64,000 bases of DNA from Propionibacteriaceae bacterium AM104-82 (GCA_027658995.1 JAQDQK010000002.1:186001-250000), one strand, 5' to 3'; positions 47,266-56,685 are shown, counted from the stretch's first letter. Notes: a model not told the origin generated them from the sequence alone. Made by a program: numbers and translations.

Positions 47266-47642
47266 GGCCCCTGCCCCGGTTCGTATGCGGCCCACGAACT
47301 GGCGCCCACCGGCACGCTGCCGACGCCGAGCACCGGGACGCTCACCCGCACCTCCGCCGTCACGCCGTCCTCGCCCCTGTCGATGCGGACCTGGGCGCCC
47401 TCGGGCGCACGGGACCTGGCGGCGGCGACAGCAGCTTCGTCGCCTCGGGCGCTCTGCCGGGCGAGTTGGGCGCTCGACTCGGCGCACGCGCTCTGCACGA
47501 CGCCAAGCATCGCAAGGGACACCAGGCAGGCGGTGACGAGCACCGCCGTGATGCAGCCGATGGCCAGTTCGACGGTGACCATGCCCCGCTGCGGGCGGGG
47601 GGGCCGCGGGCGGCCATGGCCGTCCGGGCCCCTGCCTGGCAT
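47262..47642 (-). CDS. TadE-like minor pseudopilin
   Basis: A 126-residue protein with a Gly/Pro/Arg-rich leader ending RGMVTVELAIG, the TadE-type prepilin cleavage context with its conserved Glu at +5. A hydrophobic helix follows, then an extracytoplasmic beta-rich tail. The start overlaps the DUF4244 stop (TGATG). Confidence 0.85.
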   Translation of the reverse strand: MPGRGPDGHGRPRPPRPQRGMVTVELAIGCITAVLVTACLVSLAMLGVVQSACAESSAQLARQSARGDEAAVAAARSRAPEGAQVRIDRGEDGVTAEVRVSVPVLGVGSVPVGASSWAAYEPGQGP

Positions 47643-47845
47643 CAGAGGCCTCCGGCGACCTTGCCGAAGATGTCGACGACCCAGTCGAACATGGTCTTGA
47701 AGAAGGTGTTGTCGTTGAAGATGCGCAGCAGCACCAGCGCGACGGCGGCGGCGGCCAGCAGGCCGATCGCGTACTCGACGGTGGTGAGGCCCCGCTGGGC
47801 AAGCCGACGCAGCGGACGCTGCCGGGGGACGAGGGTGGTGGACAT
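47642..47845 (-). CDS. Flp-type pilin-like protein (DUF4244)
   Basis: A 67-residue protein. The basic leader ends RGLTTVEYAIGLLAAAAVAL, with the Thr-x-Glu-Tyr of Flp pilins, and a single helix follows. It is the major pilin candidate of the cluster. AAAGGA is about 7 bases before the ATG. A GC hairpin (47865-47883) lies just upstream and may stabilise or separate its mRNA (inference). Confidence 0.88.
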   Translation of the reverse strand: MSTTLVPRQRPLRRLAQRGLTTVEYAIGLLAAAAVALVLLRIFNDNTFFKTMFDWVVDIFGKVAGGL

Positions 47846-47864
47846 GGCCGGTTCCTTTCGGTTG

Positions 47865-47883
47865 CCGGCTGCGGTTCAGCCGG
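47865..47883. other. Hairpin upstream of the pilin gene
   Basis: CCGGCTG-CGGTT-CAGCCGG, a 7-bp stem, lies 19 bases before the DUF4244 start and after the helicase stop. It could be an mRNA stability or processing element. Confidence 0.4.
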
Positions 47884-47981
47884 TCACCCCTTTCATCCGC
47901 CGGTCCCATCCCCCGATGCCACGCCCAGCCGCCGTGTGGACGGCCACCGACGGACAACACCGCCTGCTGTGGACAGCCGAA

Positions 47982-50228
47982 TCAGTCGAGCAGCAGCGCG
48001 AGCAGTTCGGCGGCGTCGGCCTTGTTCAACACCTGGTTCGCGTTGCCGCACTTGGGCGAGACGACGCACGCCGGGCAGCCGTCGGTGCAGCCACACCGGG
48101 TGAGCCGCTCCAGCGTCGCCCGCAGCCACTGCTCGGCCTCCTCGTAGCCGCGGTAGGCGAAGCCCGCCCCGCCCTCCATGCCGTCGTGGACGAAGATCGT
48201 GGCGAGCCCGGTGTCGGGGTGCAGCGCGGTGCTCACGCCGCCGATGTCCCACCGGTCGCAGGGCGCGAAGGCGGGCAGCAGGCCGATCGCGGTGTGCTCC
48301 ATGGCGTGCGCGGCGGCCCCAGTCCGCAACTCCTCCCAACCGAGTCGTCTCGCCAGCGCCGCCGGCACCGTCCACCACACGGCCTGCGTGGTCAGCCGCC
48401 TGCGGGGCATCTCCAGCGGGGTCGAGTCCCACGCCTCGTGGGTGACCTCGTCGCGGCGCAGGTAGCCGAGCACCTGGGAGTCGAGTCGCACCTCGCCCCG
48501 GCACAACCGCGTGATGCCCAACGGGCGGTGCTCCGCCTCCCGAACGATCTGGATGTCGAAGGTGGTCTGGGGCTGCGTGTAGTAGCGGGGCCGACCCGCC
48601 ACGACAAGGGCCTGGTGCTCCTCGACGTCGAGGTGGTCGACGAGGAAGGACTCCCCCTGGTGGAGGTAGACCGCGCCCGGGTGGACGGTGCGGTCGACGG
48701 CCGCCATGTCCACCAGTCCGACGACCCGGCCGGTGTCGCGCTCGATGATGTCGAGGGGGCGCTCCCCGATGGAGCGGAGGTTGATGAAGTCAACCGCGCG
48801 GTCCGGCCTGGTCCAGAAGTACCTGCCGTTGCGGTCGCGCAGCACCCCCTGTCCGACGAGCGCCGCGGCCGTCGCCGCAGTCGCCGGGCCGAACCAGCGG
48901 TCGTCCGAGTCGCGCAGCGGGGACTCCTGAGCCGCCGCCGCAAGATGCAGGCCCAGCACCCTCGGGTTGTCCGGATGCAGCACCGCCCGCTCGACGGGAG
49001 CCTCGAACACCAACTCGGGGTGCTCCATCAGGTAGGCGTCGAGGGGGTTCTCGCTGGCGAGCAGCACCACGAGCGCATCCTGGCCGCGCCTGCCTGCACG
49101 CCCCGCCTGCTGCCAGAACGACGCGAGCTTGCCCGGATAGCCCGACACCAGGACGGCGTCCATCCCCGCCACGTCGACGCCGAGTTCGAGGGCGTTGGTG
49201 CTGGCAAGGCCGCGCAACTGCCCCGAGTGCAGCCCTGCCTCCAGTTCGCGCCGGTCTGCCGCGAGGTAGCCGCCGCGGTAGGAGGCGATCCGGGTCGGAT
49301 CTGAGGCCTGCTCCTGTGCCTCGATGGAGACCAGTTCGGCCCCCTGCCGCGACGCGACGAAGGCGATGGTCTGCGCCCCTCCATCGGAGAGCCCCGCCAG
49401 CAGTCGCGCCGTGTCGGTGCGCAGCGACCCGGAGGGGCGCCAGAGCGCGACCGTGCGACGACCTGCGGGTGAGGTGTCCCCGCTGACCGACTCGACGGCC
49501 TCGGCGCCGATCAGCGTCGCCCCGAACTCGGCCGCGTTGGGTGCGGTGGCAGACGACAGCGCGACCACCGGGTCGGCGCCGTGCAGGGCGGCGAGCCGAC
49601 GCAGCCTGCGCACCACCTGCGCGACGTGAGCGCCGAAAACGCCCTGGTAGCGGTGCGCCTCATCGATGACGATGTAGCGAAGCGACCCCAGGAAGGACGC
49701 CCACCGCTCATGGTTGGGCAGCACCGAGAAGTGCAGCATGTCGGGGTTGGTGAGGATGAAGGACGCGTGCTCGCGGGCGAACCGACGTTCTGCGACGTCG
49801 GAGTCGCCGTCCAGCGCCGAGACCCGCCAACCGCGCGGGCCGAGCGCGGTGGCCGCCCGCGCCTGGTCGTGCGCGAGGGCCTTGGTCGGCGCCAGGTACA
49901 GCGCCGTGTGCCGCGGCGACGTCAGGCGGGTGCGCGCCGAGTCGACGCTGACCCCGACCCGCCCGTGCTGCGCGGCCAGGATCGGCATCAGGTAGCCGAG
50001 CGTCTTGCCGGAGCCTGTCGGGGTGCTGATGATGGCGTGCCTGCCGTTGAACAGGTGATCGGCGAACTCGACCTGGTGCGCCCACGGCCGCTGCACGCCC
50101 GAGTCGACGATGGTCTCGACGGCCTGCGCGGGAAGCCAGCCCGGCCAGTCGGCGAGCACCGCGGCGCGGGGTTCCCGCGTCGACGTCGCCGCCACCTCCC
50201 GGCCGGAGAGCACCCACTCGTAGTTCAC
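47982..50228 (-). CDS. DEAD/DEAH-box helicase of the helicase/secretion neighbourhood (MrfA/DUF1998 type)
   Basis: A 748-residue superfamily 2 helicase. The Q region and Walker A (TPTGSGKTLGYLMP, about residue 68) come first, then motif II DEAHRYQG and motif VI region QQAGRAGRRGQDALVVLL. The C-terminal zinc-binding four-Cys module is CGCTDGCPACVVSPKCG. It is related to Bacillus MrfA and Mycobacterium Rv3649. It lies between tadC and the pilin genes in the same direction, 36 bases from tadC. Its role in the pilus locus is not known; DNA repair is the known role of relatives. Confidence 0.93.
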   Translation of the reverse strand: MNYEWVLSGREVAATSTREPRAAVLADWPGWLPAQAVETIVDSGVQRPWAHQVEFADHLFNGRHAIISTPTGSGKTLGYLMPILAAQHGRVGVSVDSARTRLTSPRHTALYLAPTKALAHDQARAATALGPRGWRVSALDGDSDVAERRFAREHASFILTNPDMLHFSVLPNHERWASFLGSLRYIVIDEAHRYQGVFGAHVAQVVRRLRRLAALHGADPVVALSSATAPNAAEFGATLIGAEAVESVSGDTSPAGRRTVALWRPSGSLRTDTARLLAGLSDGGAQTIAFVASRQGAELVSIEAQEQASDPTRIASYRGGYLAADRRELEAGLHSGQLRGLASTNALELGVDVAGMDAVLVSGYPGKLASFWQQAGRAGRRGQDALVVLLASENPLDAYLMEHPELVFEAPVERAVLHPDNPRVLGLHLAAAAQESPLRDSDDRWFGPATAATAAALVGQGVLRDRNGRYFWTRPDRAVDFINLRSIGERPLDIIERDTGRVVGLVDMAAVDRTVHPGAVYLHQGESFLVDHLDVEEHQALVVAGRPRYYTQPQTTFDIQIVREAEHRPLGITRLCRGEVRLDSQVLGYLRRDEVTHEAWDSTPLEMPRRRLTTQAVWWTVPAALARRLGWEELRTGAAAHAMEHTAIGLLPAFAPCDRWDIGGVSTALHPDTGLATIFVHDGMEGGAGFAYRGYEEAEQWLRATLERLTRCGCTDGCPACVVSPKCGNANQVLNKADAAELLALLLD

Positions 50229-50264
50229 GCACCAACTGTGCCAGGCGCCTCAGACAGCCAGATC

Positions 50265-50990
50265 TCAGCCGAAGAAGCCGCGCAGCAGCCCGGCGATGAT
50301 GGGGACGACGCCGACCAGGATGAAGGCCGGAAGGAAGCACAGCATCAGCGGCATCACGGAGCGCACCCCCACTGTGCGGGCCGCCTTGATGGCCGCGTCG
50401 CGGGACTCCCTGCGGGCGTCCTCGGCGTGCACCCGCAGCAGGGCCGCGACCGGCGTGCCGGAACGCTCGGCCCGCGCGATGTCGACGGCAACGCTCCCCC
50501 ACACCGGATCGTCGCGCAACTCCTCCCACGCCTCCGGGCCCGCCCTGCCGAGCGCAAGATGCGCCCCCACCCGGCGCAGCAGCGCCCTGCTCGGCTCCGG
50601 CGACGCCTCCGCCACCGCCGCGACCGCGAGCGACATGGGTCGCCCGACGTCGAGGCACACGGCGAGGAGGTCGAGGGCTTCGGCCACCTGAGCGGCGGGC
50701 GCGCGGCCGGTCGCCCTGGCGGGAAGCCGCCCCAGCAGCACGAACGCCGCGCCCCCGAACAGGGCCGCCAACGCGACGGCCGCGACGCCGGGCACCAGCA
50801 CCAGGACCAGGAACGCCAACGCGACCGCGATCAGGCGTCTCCTCGACGCCCCGAGCCGGTCACGCTCGGGCGCCACCCCAGCGCGTCGTGATGGAGCGCG
50901 CAACCGCGCCAGCCCCGCGCCGGGATGCGAAAGCAGCAGCGCGAGCGCAAGCGCGGCCGTGATCGCGGCCAGCGGGACCGGCCCCGTCAT
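50265..50990 (-). CDS. tadC: TadC-like type II/IV secretion F-domain membrane protein
   Basis: A 241-residue inner-membrane platform protein with helices at both ends and the T2SF fold between them (LDLLAVCLDVGRPMSLAVAAVA, then ARAERSGTPVAALLRVHAEDARRE). The ATG overlaps the tadB stop (ATGA), with GAGGAGGAC just before it. It assembles pilins with TadA and TadB. Confidence 0.87.
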   Translation of the reverse strand: MTGPVPLAAITAALALALLLSHPGAGLARLRAPSRRAGVAPERDRLGASRRRLIAVALAFLVLVLVPGVAAVALAALFGGAAFVLLGRLPARATGRAPAAQVAEALDLLAVCLDVGRPMSLAVAAVAEASPEPSRALLRRVGAHLALGRAGPEAWEELRDDPVWGSVAVDIARAERSGTPVAALLRVHAEDARRESRDAAIKAARTVGVRSVMPLMLCFLPAFILVGVVPIIAGLLRGFFG

Positions 50991-51775
50991 GTCCTCCTCC
51001 TCGGGCGGGCCAGCGCGTCGATCCAGAGCACCCCGACGGCGGTCAGGAACACGCCGACCACGAGCAGCACCCTGCCCAGCGGCTCGCCCGTCAGGAACCG
51101 CAGCGAGTTGACGCCGACCGCGAAGCCGAGCCCGACGGCGAGGAAGGGCAGCGCCGCCATGATGTGCCCGCTCGCCCGTGCCGCGGCGAGTTCGGCCTCG
51201 ATCAACGCGCCCAGTTGCTGCCTGCGGCGCAGATCGTCGGCGACCCTGGCCAGGATCGCGGCCATCGGTGCGCCCGTCCGCTCCGCGAGGCGCCACGCCG
51301 CACCGATCGGCCGCAGCGCCTCCAGACCCCTGCGCAGGGAGGCGCGCTCGAGTTCTCCAGGGACATCGCCTCCGAGCCGCACAGCCTGCGCCGCCGACCC
51401 GAGCACCGCGCAGTCCTGCGCGGCATCCAGCAGCGCCGCCGTCGGGATCTTCCCGACCGCCATCAACGAGGCGAGCACCCTGGCCGCCCGTGCACACTCC
51501 CTGGCGAGCCGAAGCTCGGCCCTGCGGGCCCGATGCCCTCGCACCAGGAAGGCGCAGGTGCCGCCCGAGATAGCGCACGCGAGGATCCACCAGAGCGCGC
51601 CGGGCGCGAAGATGGCCGCGACGAGCAGCAGCAGGGCCGCAACGGGTGCGACCCGCCACGGGAGGGGCCGTCGGGGCGCAGGGGTGCGGTGCCGCGCCCC
51701 GACCTGGAGACGCGCATGCGGCGGCGGCGCGATGAGCAGCAGGGCCGCGACCCCAGCAAGCAGCGCGGCCGTCAT
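50987..51775 (-). CDS. tadB: TadB-like secretion F-domain membrane protein
   Basis: A 262-residue membrane protein. There are two N-terminal helices, then the F domain (ARVLASLMAVGKIPTAALLDAA, RLAERTGAPMAAILARVADDLRRR) and C-terminal helices. ATGA overlaps with tadA and tadC on both sides show a single translated series. Confidence 0.87.
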   Translation of the reverse strand: MTAALLAGVAALLLIAPPPHARLQVGARHRTPAPRRPLPWRVAPVAALLLLVAAIFAPGALWWILACAISGGTCAFLVRGHRARRAELRLARECARAARVLASLMAVGKIPTAALLDAAQDCAVLGSAAQAVRLGGDVPGELERASLRRGLEALRPIGAAWRLAERTGAPMAAILARVADDLRRRQQLGALIEAELAAARASGHIMAALPFLAVGLGFAVGVNSLRFLTGEPLGRVLLVVGVFLTAVGVLWIDALARPRRRT

Positions 51776-52911
51776 GCCAGCCACCCCCGGAGCCCCTCTC
51801 CGGCGGAGGTGAAGGTGACGGCGTGCTGGCTCATCGCCGCGGCGGGCACGACGCGCACCTGCCCGTCCGCGGCGCGCTCCAGCAGGCCGATCCGTGCGAC
51901 CCTGCGACGACCGTCGGGGTCGCGCGCCACGTGGATCACGACCCTCAGCGCGGAGGCGACCTGCGCGTGGCAGGCCTCCCGCGTCATCCCGCCGAGCGCC
52001 GCGAGGGCCTCGACCCGGGCGAGAACGTCCTCGATGGAGTTGGCGTGCACCGTCGCGCAGCCTCCCTCATGGCCGGTGTTGAGGGCGGTCAGGAGGTCGG
52101 CGACCTCGGGGCCACGCACCTCGCCGAGCACCAGTCGGTCGGGCCGCATCCGCAGTGCCTGGCGCACAAGCGTCGTCAGCGTGATCGCCCCCGCTCCCTC
52201 TGCGTTGGGCGGCCTGCCCTCGAGCCGGACGCAGTGCGGATGGGCGGGGACCAGTTCGCGGGCGTCCTCGACGAGCACGATCCGCTCGCGGGCTGGCACC
52301 AGCGCCAGCAGTGCAGCGAGCAGCGTCGTCTTGCCCGAGCCCGTGCCCCCGGTGATGAGGAACGGTTCCCTGCGCGACACCAGTGCCTCCAGCAGCCGTG
52401 CCCCGTCGGCCGGAAGCGACCCGGCCGCGACGAGGTCCGCAAGCGAGAAGGTCCGCCGGGCGGGCACGCGCAGCGAGAGGCAGGTGCCCGGCTCGGCGAC
52501 GGGGGCGAGCACCGCGTGCAGTCGCACCCCGTTCGGGAGCCGCCCGTCGACGAACGGTGAGGCGTCGTCGAGGCGACGCCCGGCAGCGGCGGCGAGGCGG
52601 ATGGCGAGCCGCCTGACCTCTTCGTCGTCGGCGAAGGTCAGCGGGGCGCGCTCCAGGCCTGCGCCCCGGTCGACGAAGACCTCGGAGGGCCCGTTGACGA
52701 CGACGTCGGAGACGCCTGGCTCGGCGAGCAGTCCGTCCAGGGCCCCGGCTCCGACGCTGCCTCGGCGTAGCTCGGCGATCGCCTCGCGCAGCAACGCGTC
52801 GGTGATGACAAGGCCCTGTTCCCGGAGCGCGGCGGCGGCGTCGGCCGGGGCGAAGGGCCGCCCGAGCGACGCGAGCCTGGCGCGCAGATGGTCGTAGTCG
52901 GTCTCAGTCAT
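51772..52911 (-). CDS. tadA: TadA/CpaF secretion ATPase
   Basis: A 379-residue hexameric ATPase that drives pilus or secretion assembly. Walker A is ITGGTGSGKTTLLAAL near residue 195. The Asp box is IVLVEDARELVP, Walker B VLGEVRGPEVADLL, and the His box is CATVHANSIEDVLARVEAL. The ATG start overlaps the end of the CpaE gene by 8 bases. Confidence 0.94.
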   Translation of the reverse strand: MTETDYDHLRARLASLGRPFAPADAAAALREQGLVITDALLREAIAELRRGSVGAGALDGLLAEPGVSDVVVNGPSEVFVDRGAGLERAPLTFADDEEVRRLAIRLAAAAGRRLDDASPFVDGRLPNGVRLHAVLAPVAEPGTCLSLRVPARRTFSLADLVAAGSLPADGARLLEALVSRREPFLITGGTGSGKTTLLAALLALVPARERIVLVEDARELVPAHPHCVRLEGRPPNAEGAGAITLTTLVRQALRMRPDRLVLGEVRGPEVADLLTALNTGHEGGCATVHANSIEDVLARVEALAALGGMTREACHAQVASALRVVIHVARDPDGRRRVARIGLLERAADGQVRVVPAAAMSQHAVTFTSAGEGLRGWLA

Positions 52912-53899
52912 CGAGCAGCCACCTCAGCAGCGCGGCCACGTCGCGACGGAAGCGTCGCGCGGGGCCGGGCACGGGCGGAAGGCCCAACTCGGCCAGCCGG
53001 GGCAGCGCCTTGTCGTGCCCGATCTCCCCGGCGCATTCGAGGCCCAGGGTCCGCGACATCACCGCGGCAGGCACCCGACGACCCGGCCCGCTGCGCGCGA
53101 CAAAGGCGCTGGGGCGCAGCCCAGGGTCGAGCATCTGCGCCGCGGCGACCGAGCGCACGTCGGCGCCGACCAGCAGCAGCGTCCGGTCGACCCCACCCGG
53201 CACCGCGCCTCCCCCGTCCAGCACCGTCAGGTCCGTGGACGCGGCCAGGGCCGAGACGACCGCCCCGACCGCCTCCTCCGACGGTGGAGGCCCCGACCCG
53301 CGGGCCTGCGCGAGCAGCGCAACGTCTGCGACCTGCGGGAGCAGGGGACGCAGGTCTCCCAACTCCCCGCGCGCCAACGCCAGGTCGGGCCAGCGCACCC
53401 CCTCAAGGGTCTCGGCCCCCAGCAACAGGTCAAGGCCGCCGCTGGCCCGCGCCAGGTCGACGACCGCGGCCGAGGTGCCGGACCTGGCGGCAAGCAGCGC
53501 GAGCGAGGCGGCCAGCGTGCTCACACCCAACCCCCCGGAGGCCCCGATCAGCGCGACCACGCGACCTCCACGCGTCGGGCCGCGCGCCGCGCCCGCCAGC
53601 ACGGCCGCCAGCCGCCCCGACTCGTCCGGCAGGGGAAGCACGGGCAGGCTCAGCTCCGCCGAGCAGCGCGCCAACTCCGCGGCAGGCCCTCCGACGACGT
53701 ACGCCTCACCGGGGCCGACGGGACCCCAGCGCGCGGCCGCGTCCACCCCCAGCAGCCGCACCCCCGCGGACGGCCAGGCCGCCCGCAGTTCGGCCGCGTC
53801 CGACACGACCCTCAGCTCGATCTGCTGCGTCGCGGCGCTCACCTCGACGGCCTCGGCGACAGAAGGGTCCCGGGTGCACAGCAACACGTGTGGTTCCAT
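52904..53899 (-). CDS. CpaE/TadZ-like protein (septum-site/Ssd family)
   Basis: A 331-residue protein. The first 110 residues resemble a receiver-like domain without phosphorylation sites. A MinD/ParA-type ATPase follows, with a deviant P-loop ALIGASGGLGVSTLAASLALL that lacks the usual two Lys. It localises Tad machinery in other bacteria; the M. tuberculosis relative is Ssd (Rv3660c). It is the first gene of the tad-type operon. Confidence 0.88.
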   Translation of the reverse strand: MEPHVLLCTRDPSVAEAVEVSAATQQIELRVVSDAAELRAAWPSAGVRLLGVDAAARWGPVGPGEAYVVGGPAAELARCSAELSLPVLPLPDESGRLAAVLAGAARGPTRGGRVVALIGASGGLGVSTLAASLALLAARSGTSAAVVDLARASGGLDLLLGAETLEGVRWPDLALARGELGDLRPLLPQVADVALLAQARGSGPPPSEEAVGAVVSALAASTDLTVLDGGGAVPGGVDRTLLLVGADVRSVAAAQMLDPGLRPSAFVARSGPGRRVPAAVMSRTLGLECAGEIGHDKALPRLAELGLPPVPGPARRFRRDVAALLRWLLDD

Positions 53900-54033
53900 G
53901 CCCCGTTATCGGCCGCGTCCCCCGGGGCGTCCCAGTCATCCCGCAGGCTGTGGATATCCCCGGGTCGCTCGCGCCAACTCCCACGCGACCCGGTTACCCT
54001 GGTTCGGACCCTACCGACCGCCGAGAGGACACC

Positions 54034-54777
54034 ATGAGCCGAACAGCCATCCCCACCGAGGCCGTCGACTGGCTGTCCGTGTGGCGAGGTGTCCGCGGCC
54101 TGGTGCTGACCGGGGACGTGGCCTGGCCCAAGCGCCTCGACAAGGCGGGTCACTCGGTGTTCGCGCTCAGCGACGACCCGCGCGTGGTCGGCTCGCTGAA
54201 CGCGATGCCTCGGATCACGGCGCTGCTGGCCCGCCCCGAGGCGATCCCGACGGACCCGTTCCAGTTCGAGGTCGTCTTCACTCACCAGCGGCTCCACAGG
54301 TTCGACCTGGCCGAGGCGCTCCCCCAGATCGCGCGGGTGCTGCGCCCCGGCGGCTGCCTGAGCGCCTCCTACCTGATCCGCGACGACTCGGTGCCTTGGG
54401 TGCGTAGGCTCGCAGCGCTGCTGCGACGCTTCGACCCGATGGCCATGAAGGGCAACTACGGCCACGAGAGCCTCGCCCGACTGCGTGAGAGCAAATACTT
54501 CCCCGAGGTCGAGGAGCGGGCATTCAGGGTGTGGCAGGACGTCAGCCACGAGGACCTGCTCAACCTGGTGCGGGCCCAACCACTGGCCGCCAACCTGGCC
54601 CCCGACCAGCTGGCGGGACTGTTGTCCCAGGTCAGCGAGCTGTTCGACGGCGCGGTGCGCCCCGGCGAGAGCCTGCGGTTGCCCTTCCAGATGGTGTGCT
54701 GCCGGGCATGGGTCAATCACGAGGAACTGACCGGCCCCGTGGTGCTTCCCGAGAGCGCGCTCGCCATCCCGTTGTGA
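54034..54777 (+). CDS. Class I SAM-dependent methyltransferase-like protein
   Basis: A 247-residue protein with the order of a type 11 methyltransferase: VLTGDVAWPKRL in place of the usual GxGxG motif, then VFALSDDP, and the post-motif LPQIARVLRPGGCLSASYL. The missing glycine loop makes SAM binding uncertain. GAGAGGA lies before the ATG. It is divergent from the tad operon. Confidence 0.7.
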   Translation: MSRTAIPTEAVDWLSVWRGVRGLVLTGDVAWPKRLDKAGHSVFALSDDPRVVGSLNAMPRITALLARPEAIPTDPFQFEVVFTHQRLHRFDLAEALPQIARVLRPGGCLSASYLIRDDSVPWVRRLAALLRRFDPMAMKGNYGHESLARLRESKYFPEVEERAFRVWQDVSHEDLLNLVRAQPLAANLAPDQLAGLLSQVSELFDGAVRPGESLRLPFQMVCCRAWVNHEELTGPVVLPESALAIPL

Positions 54778-54847
54778 CCCGATCTGACCCCCACGGGTAG
54801 TGAGGGCGCGCAGACCGCACTAGGCTGGCACCTGCGGAAGGAGCGCC

Positions 54848-55333
54848 ATGCCAATCGAGCCACGCCACCCACTGGTGGAGATCAAGGACGCCGTCGCCGA
54901 CTTCGTCTCCAAGGAGTCCGAGCTGGCGGCAGCGGAACTCAAGCCGACGGCGAAGGCCGCGGGCATGGGTGCCGGGTTCTTCGCCGGGGCCGCCGTGTTC
55001 CTCTTCCACGCGCTGTGGATGCTGGTGATCGTCGTGGCGCTCGCGATGGGGCTGCTGCTGCACTCGATCACCCCCATCGGCCCGTGGGCCTCCTTCACGC
55101 TCGGCTTCGTGATCTCGGTGCTGTTCTCCGTGCTCATCGCTGGGGTGCTGTTCACGCTCGGCAGGGGCAAGTTCTCCCAGGTCAAGAAGCCCGAGGCGAC
55201 CATCAGCGAGGCAAAGGCGACCCTCGACGCGGTCGTCGACGCGATCGCCTCCCGCGGCAAGGGCTCCGACGTTGCCATCAAGCCGTCGAACCTGCCCCGG
55301 TTCCGCGACGCGGAAGAGGGCGACCTGCCCTGA
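54848..55333 (+). CDS. Phage-holin-superfamily (DUF1469-like) membrane protein
   Basis: A 161-residue protein. An N-terminal amphipathic part with KESELAAAELKPTAKAAG leads into two adjacent helices (about 38-95), and the C-terminal tail is soluble. This matches the actinobacterial holin family III/DUF1469 group, whose members are not phage genes and of unknown role. AAGGAG lies before the ATG, and TAGGCT upstream is a likely -10. Confidence 0.75.
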   Translation: MPIEPRHPLVEIKDAVADFVSKESELAAAELKPTAKAAGMGAGFFAGAAVFLFHALWMLVIVVALAMGLLLHSITPIGPWASFTLGFVISVLFSVLIAGVLFTLGRGKFSQVKKPEATISEAKATLDAVVDAIASRGKGSDVAIKPSNLPRFRDAEEGDLP

Positions 55334-55400
55334 CCTGACCACCAGGTCCCGGCCTCGGCGCGCACTGGTGGCGCGCCAGCCGACCTGGCAGGCTAGCCCC

Positions 55401-55559
55401 ATGACCAAATGGGAATACTTCGTCGCGCCGATCCTCTCGCACGTGGCACAGCAGTTGCTCAACAACTTCGGCTCTGAGGGCTGGGAACTGATCCAGCTCG
55501 CGCCCGGCCCGAACCCCGACACGCTGGTCGGCTACTTCAAGCGCCCGATCGCCCAGTGA
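55401..55559 (+). CDS. DUF4177 small protein
   Basis: A 52-residue protein with the DUF4177 pattern KWEYFVAPI...GSEGWELIQLAPG. Function unknown. It is conserved next to RidA-like genes in actinobacteria (Rv3678A position). Its stop shares a base with the next start (TGATG). Confidence 0.85.
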   Translation: MTKWEYFVAPILSHVAQQLLNNFGSEGWELIQLAPGPNPDTLVGYFKRPIAQ

Positions 55560-56014
55560 TGGCGTTCTCCGAGGCCCTTGAGCGGCTGGGCATCGAGCTG
55601 CCGCCCGTCGCGGCCCCCGTCGCCGCCTATGTTCCCGCCACCAGGACGGGCGACCAGATCTGGACCTCCGGCCAGCTCCCGATGGTTGACGGCGCCCTGA
55701 CGGCGACCGGCAAGGTCGGCCGGGACGTCTCCCCCGAGGACGCCGCTGCCGCTGCCCGGGTCGCGGCGCTGAACGCCATTGCGGCCGTCGCCGACCTGGC
55801 TGGCGGGATCGACCGGATCCGACGCATCGTCAAGGTCGTGGTCTTCGTCGCGAGCGACCCGGAGTTCACGGGCCAGCCTGCGGTCGCCAACGGCGCCTCG
55901 CTGCTGCTCGGCGAGATCTTCGGTGAGCAGGGCGTCCACGTCCGCAGCGCCGTGGGGGTCTCCGTGCTCCCGCTCGACGCGGCCGTCGAACTGGAACTGG
56001 TCGTCGAGGCCTGA
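55559..56014 (+). CDS. RidA/YjgF-YER057c-UK114 family protein
   Basis: A 151-residue protein. Family landmarks are YVPATRTGDQIWTSGQLPMVDG and the C-terminal VRSAVGVSVLPLDAAVELELVVEA with the Arg of the substrate site. RidA hydrolyses reactive enamines or imines; this subgroup (Rv3678c-like) is longer and its activity unproven. It is translationally coupled on both sides. Confidence 0.88.
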   Translation: MAFSEALERLGIELPPVAAPVAAYVPATRTGDQIWTSGQLPMVDGALTATGKVGRDVSPEDAAAAARVAALNAIAAVADLAGGIDRIRRIVKVVVFVASDPEFTGQPAVANGASLLLGEIFGEQGVHVRSAVGVSVLPLDAAVELELVVEA

Positions 56015-56685
56015 TGGACCAGCCGGAGGCGATCAACCAGGCGCTCGCGGCCGAGTACCCCGACGCACGGGCCGAGCTGGACTTCACCTCGGCCTACGAG
56101 CTGCTGATCGCCACCATCCTGTCGGCCCAGTCGACCGACCGGCGCGTCAACGCCGTGACGGTGGACCTCTTCCGGCGCTACCCGGACGCGCGGGCCCTCG
56201 CGGAGGCGGAGGCCTCTGACGTCGAGGAGATCATCCAACCGGTCGGCTTCTTCCGGAACAAGACCGCCGCCATCATCGCCGCCGCGCGCCGCATCGTCGA
56301 CGACTTCGACGGCGAGGTGCCTGGCACGCTCGACGAGCTCGTCACGCTTCCCGGCGTGGGGCGCAAGACGGCCAACGTGGTGCTCGGCAACGCCCTCGGG
56401 GTGCCGGGCATCACGCCCGACACGCACCTGATCCGGCTGTCGAACCGGTTCGGCTGGGTCTCAAGCACCAAGCCCGACGAGGTGGAGCGCGCGGTGGGCG
56501 ACCTGTTCCCGCCGTCGGAGTGGGTGATGGTGTGCCACCGGGTCATCTGGCACGGTCGTCGCTGCTGCCATGCCCGCAACCCGGCCTGCGGGGCATGCGT
56601 GGTCTACGACCTGTGCCCCAGCCGCGACCTCGGAGAGCAGGACCCCGTCAAGGCGGCCGCGCTCATTCGGGAGCCGCGCGCCTGA
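56014..56685 (+). CDS. nth: Endonuclease III
   Basis: Base-excision repair glycosylase/AP lyase for oxidised pyrimidines. It has 223 residues. The helix-hairpin-helix LPGVGRKTANVVL has its catalytic Lys, the catalytic Asp is in TPDTHLIRLSNR, and the 4Fe-4S ligands are in C-x6-C-x2-C-x5-C (CHARNPACGACVVYDLC). The ATG overlaps the RidA stop (TGATG). Confidence 0.97.
   Translation: MDQPEAINQALAAEYPDARAELDFTSAYELLIATILSAQSTDRRVNAVTVDLFRRYPDARALAEAEASDVEEIIQPVGFFRNKTAAIIAAARRIVDDFDGEVPGTLDELVTLPGVGRKTANVVLGNALGVPGITPDTHLIRLSNRFGWVSSTKPDEVERAVGDLFPPSEWVMVCHRVIWHGRRCCHARNPACGACVVYDLCPSRDLGEQDPVKAAALIREPRA

Noticed and set aside
46514..47536. Plus-strand gene across the 46.5-47.5 kb region
   Set aside because: Overlaps the well-supported TadE and TadG-like genes on the other strand; the product is low-complexity.
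54848..55333. Prophage remnant at the holin-like gene
   Set aside because: No other phage genes nearby, and this holin superfamily is common as a chromosomal actinobacterial membrane protein.
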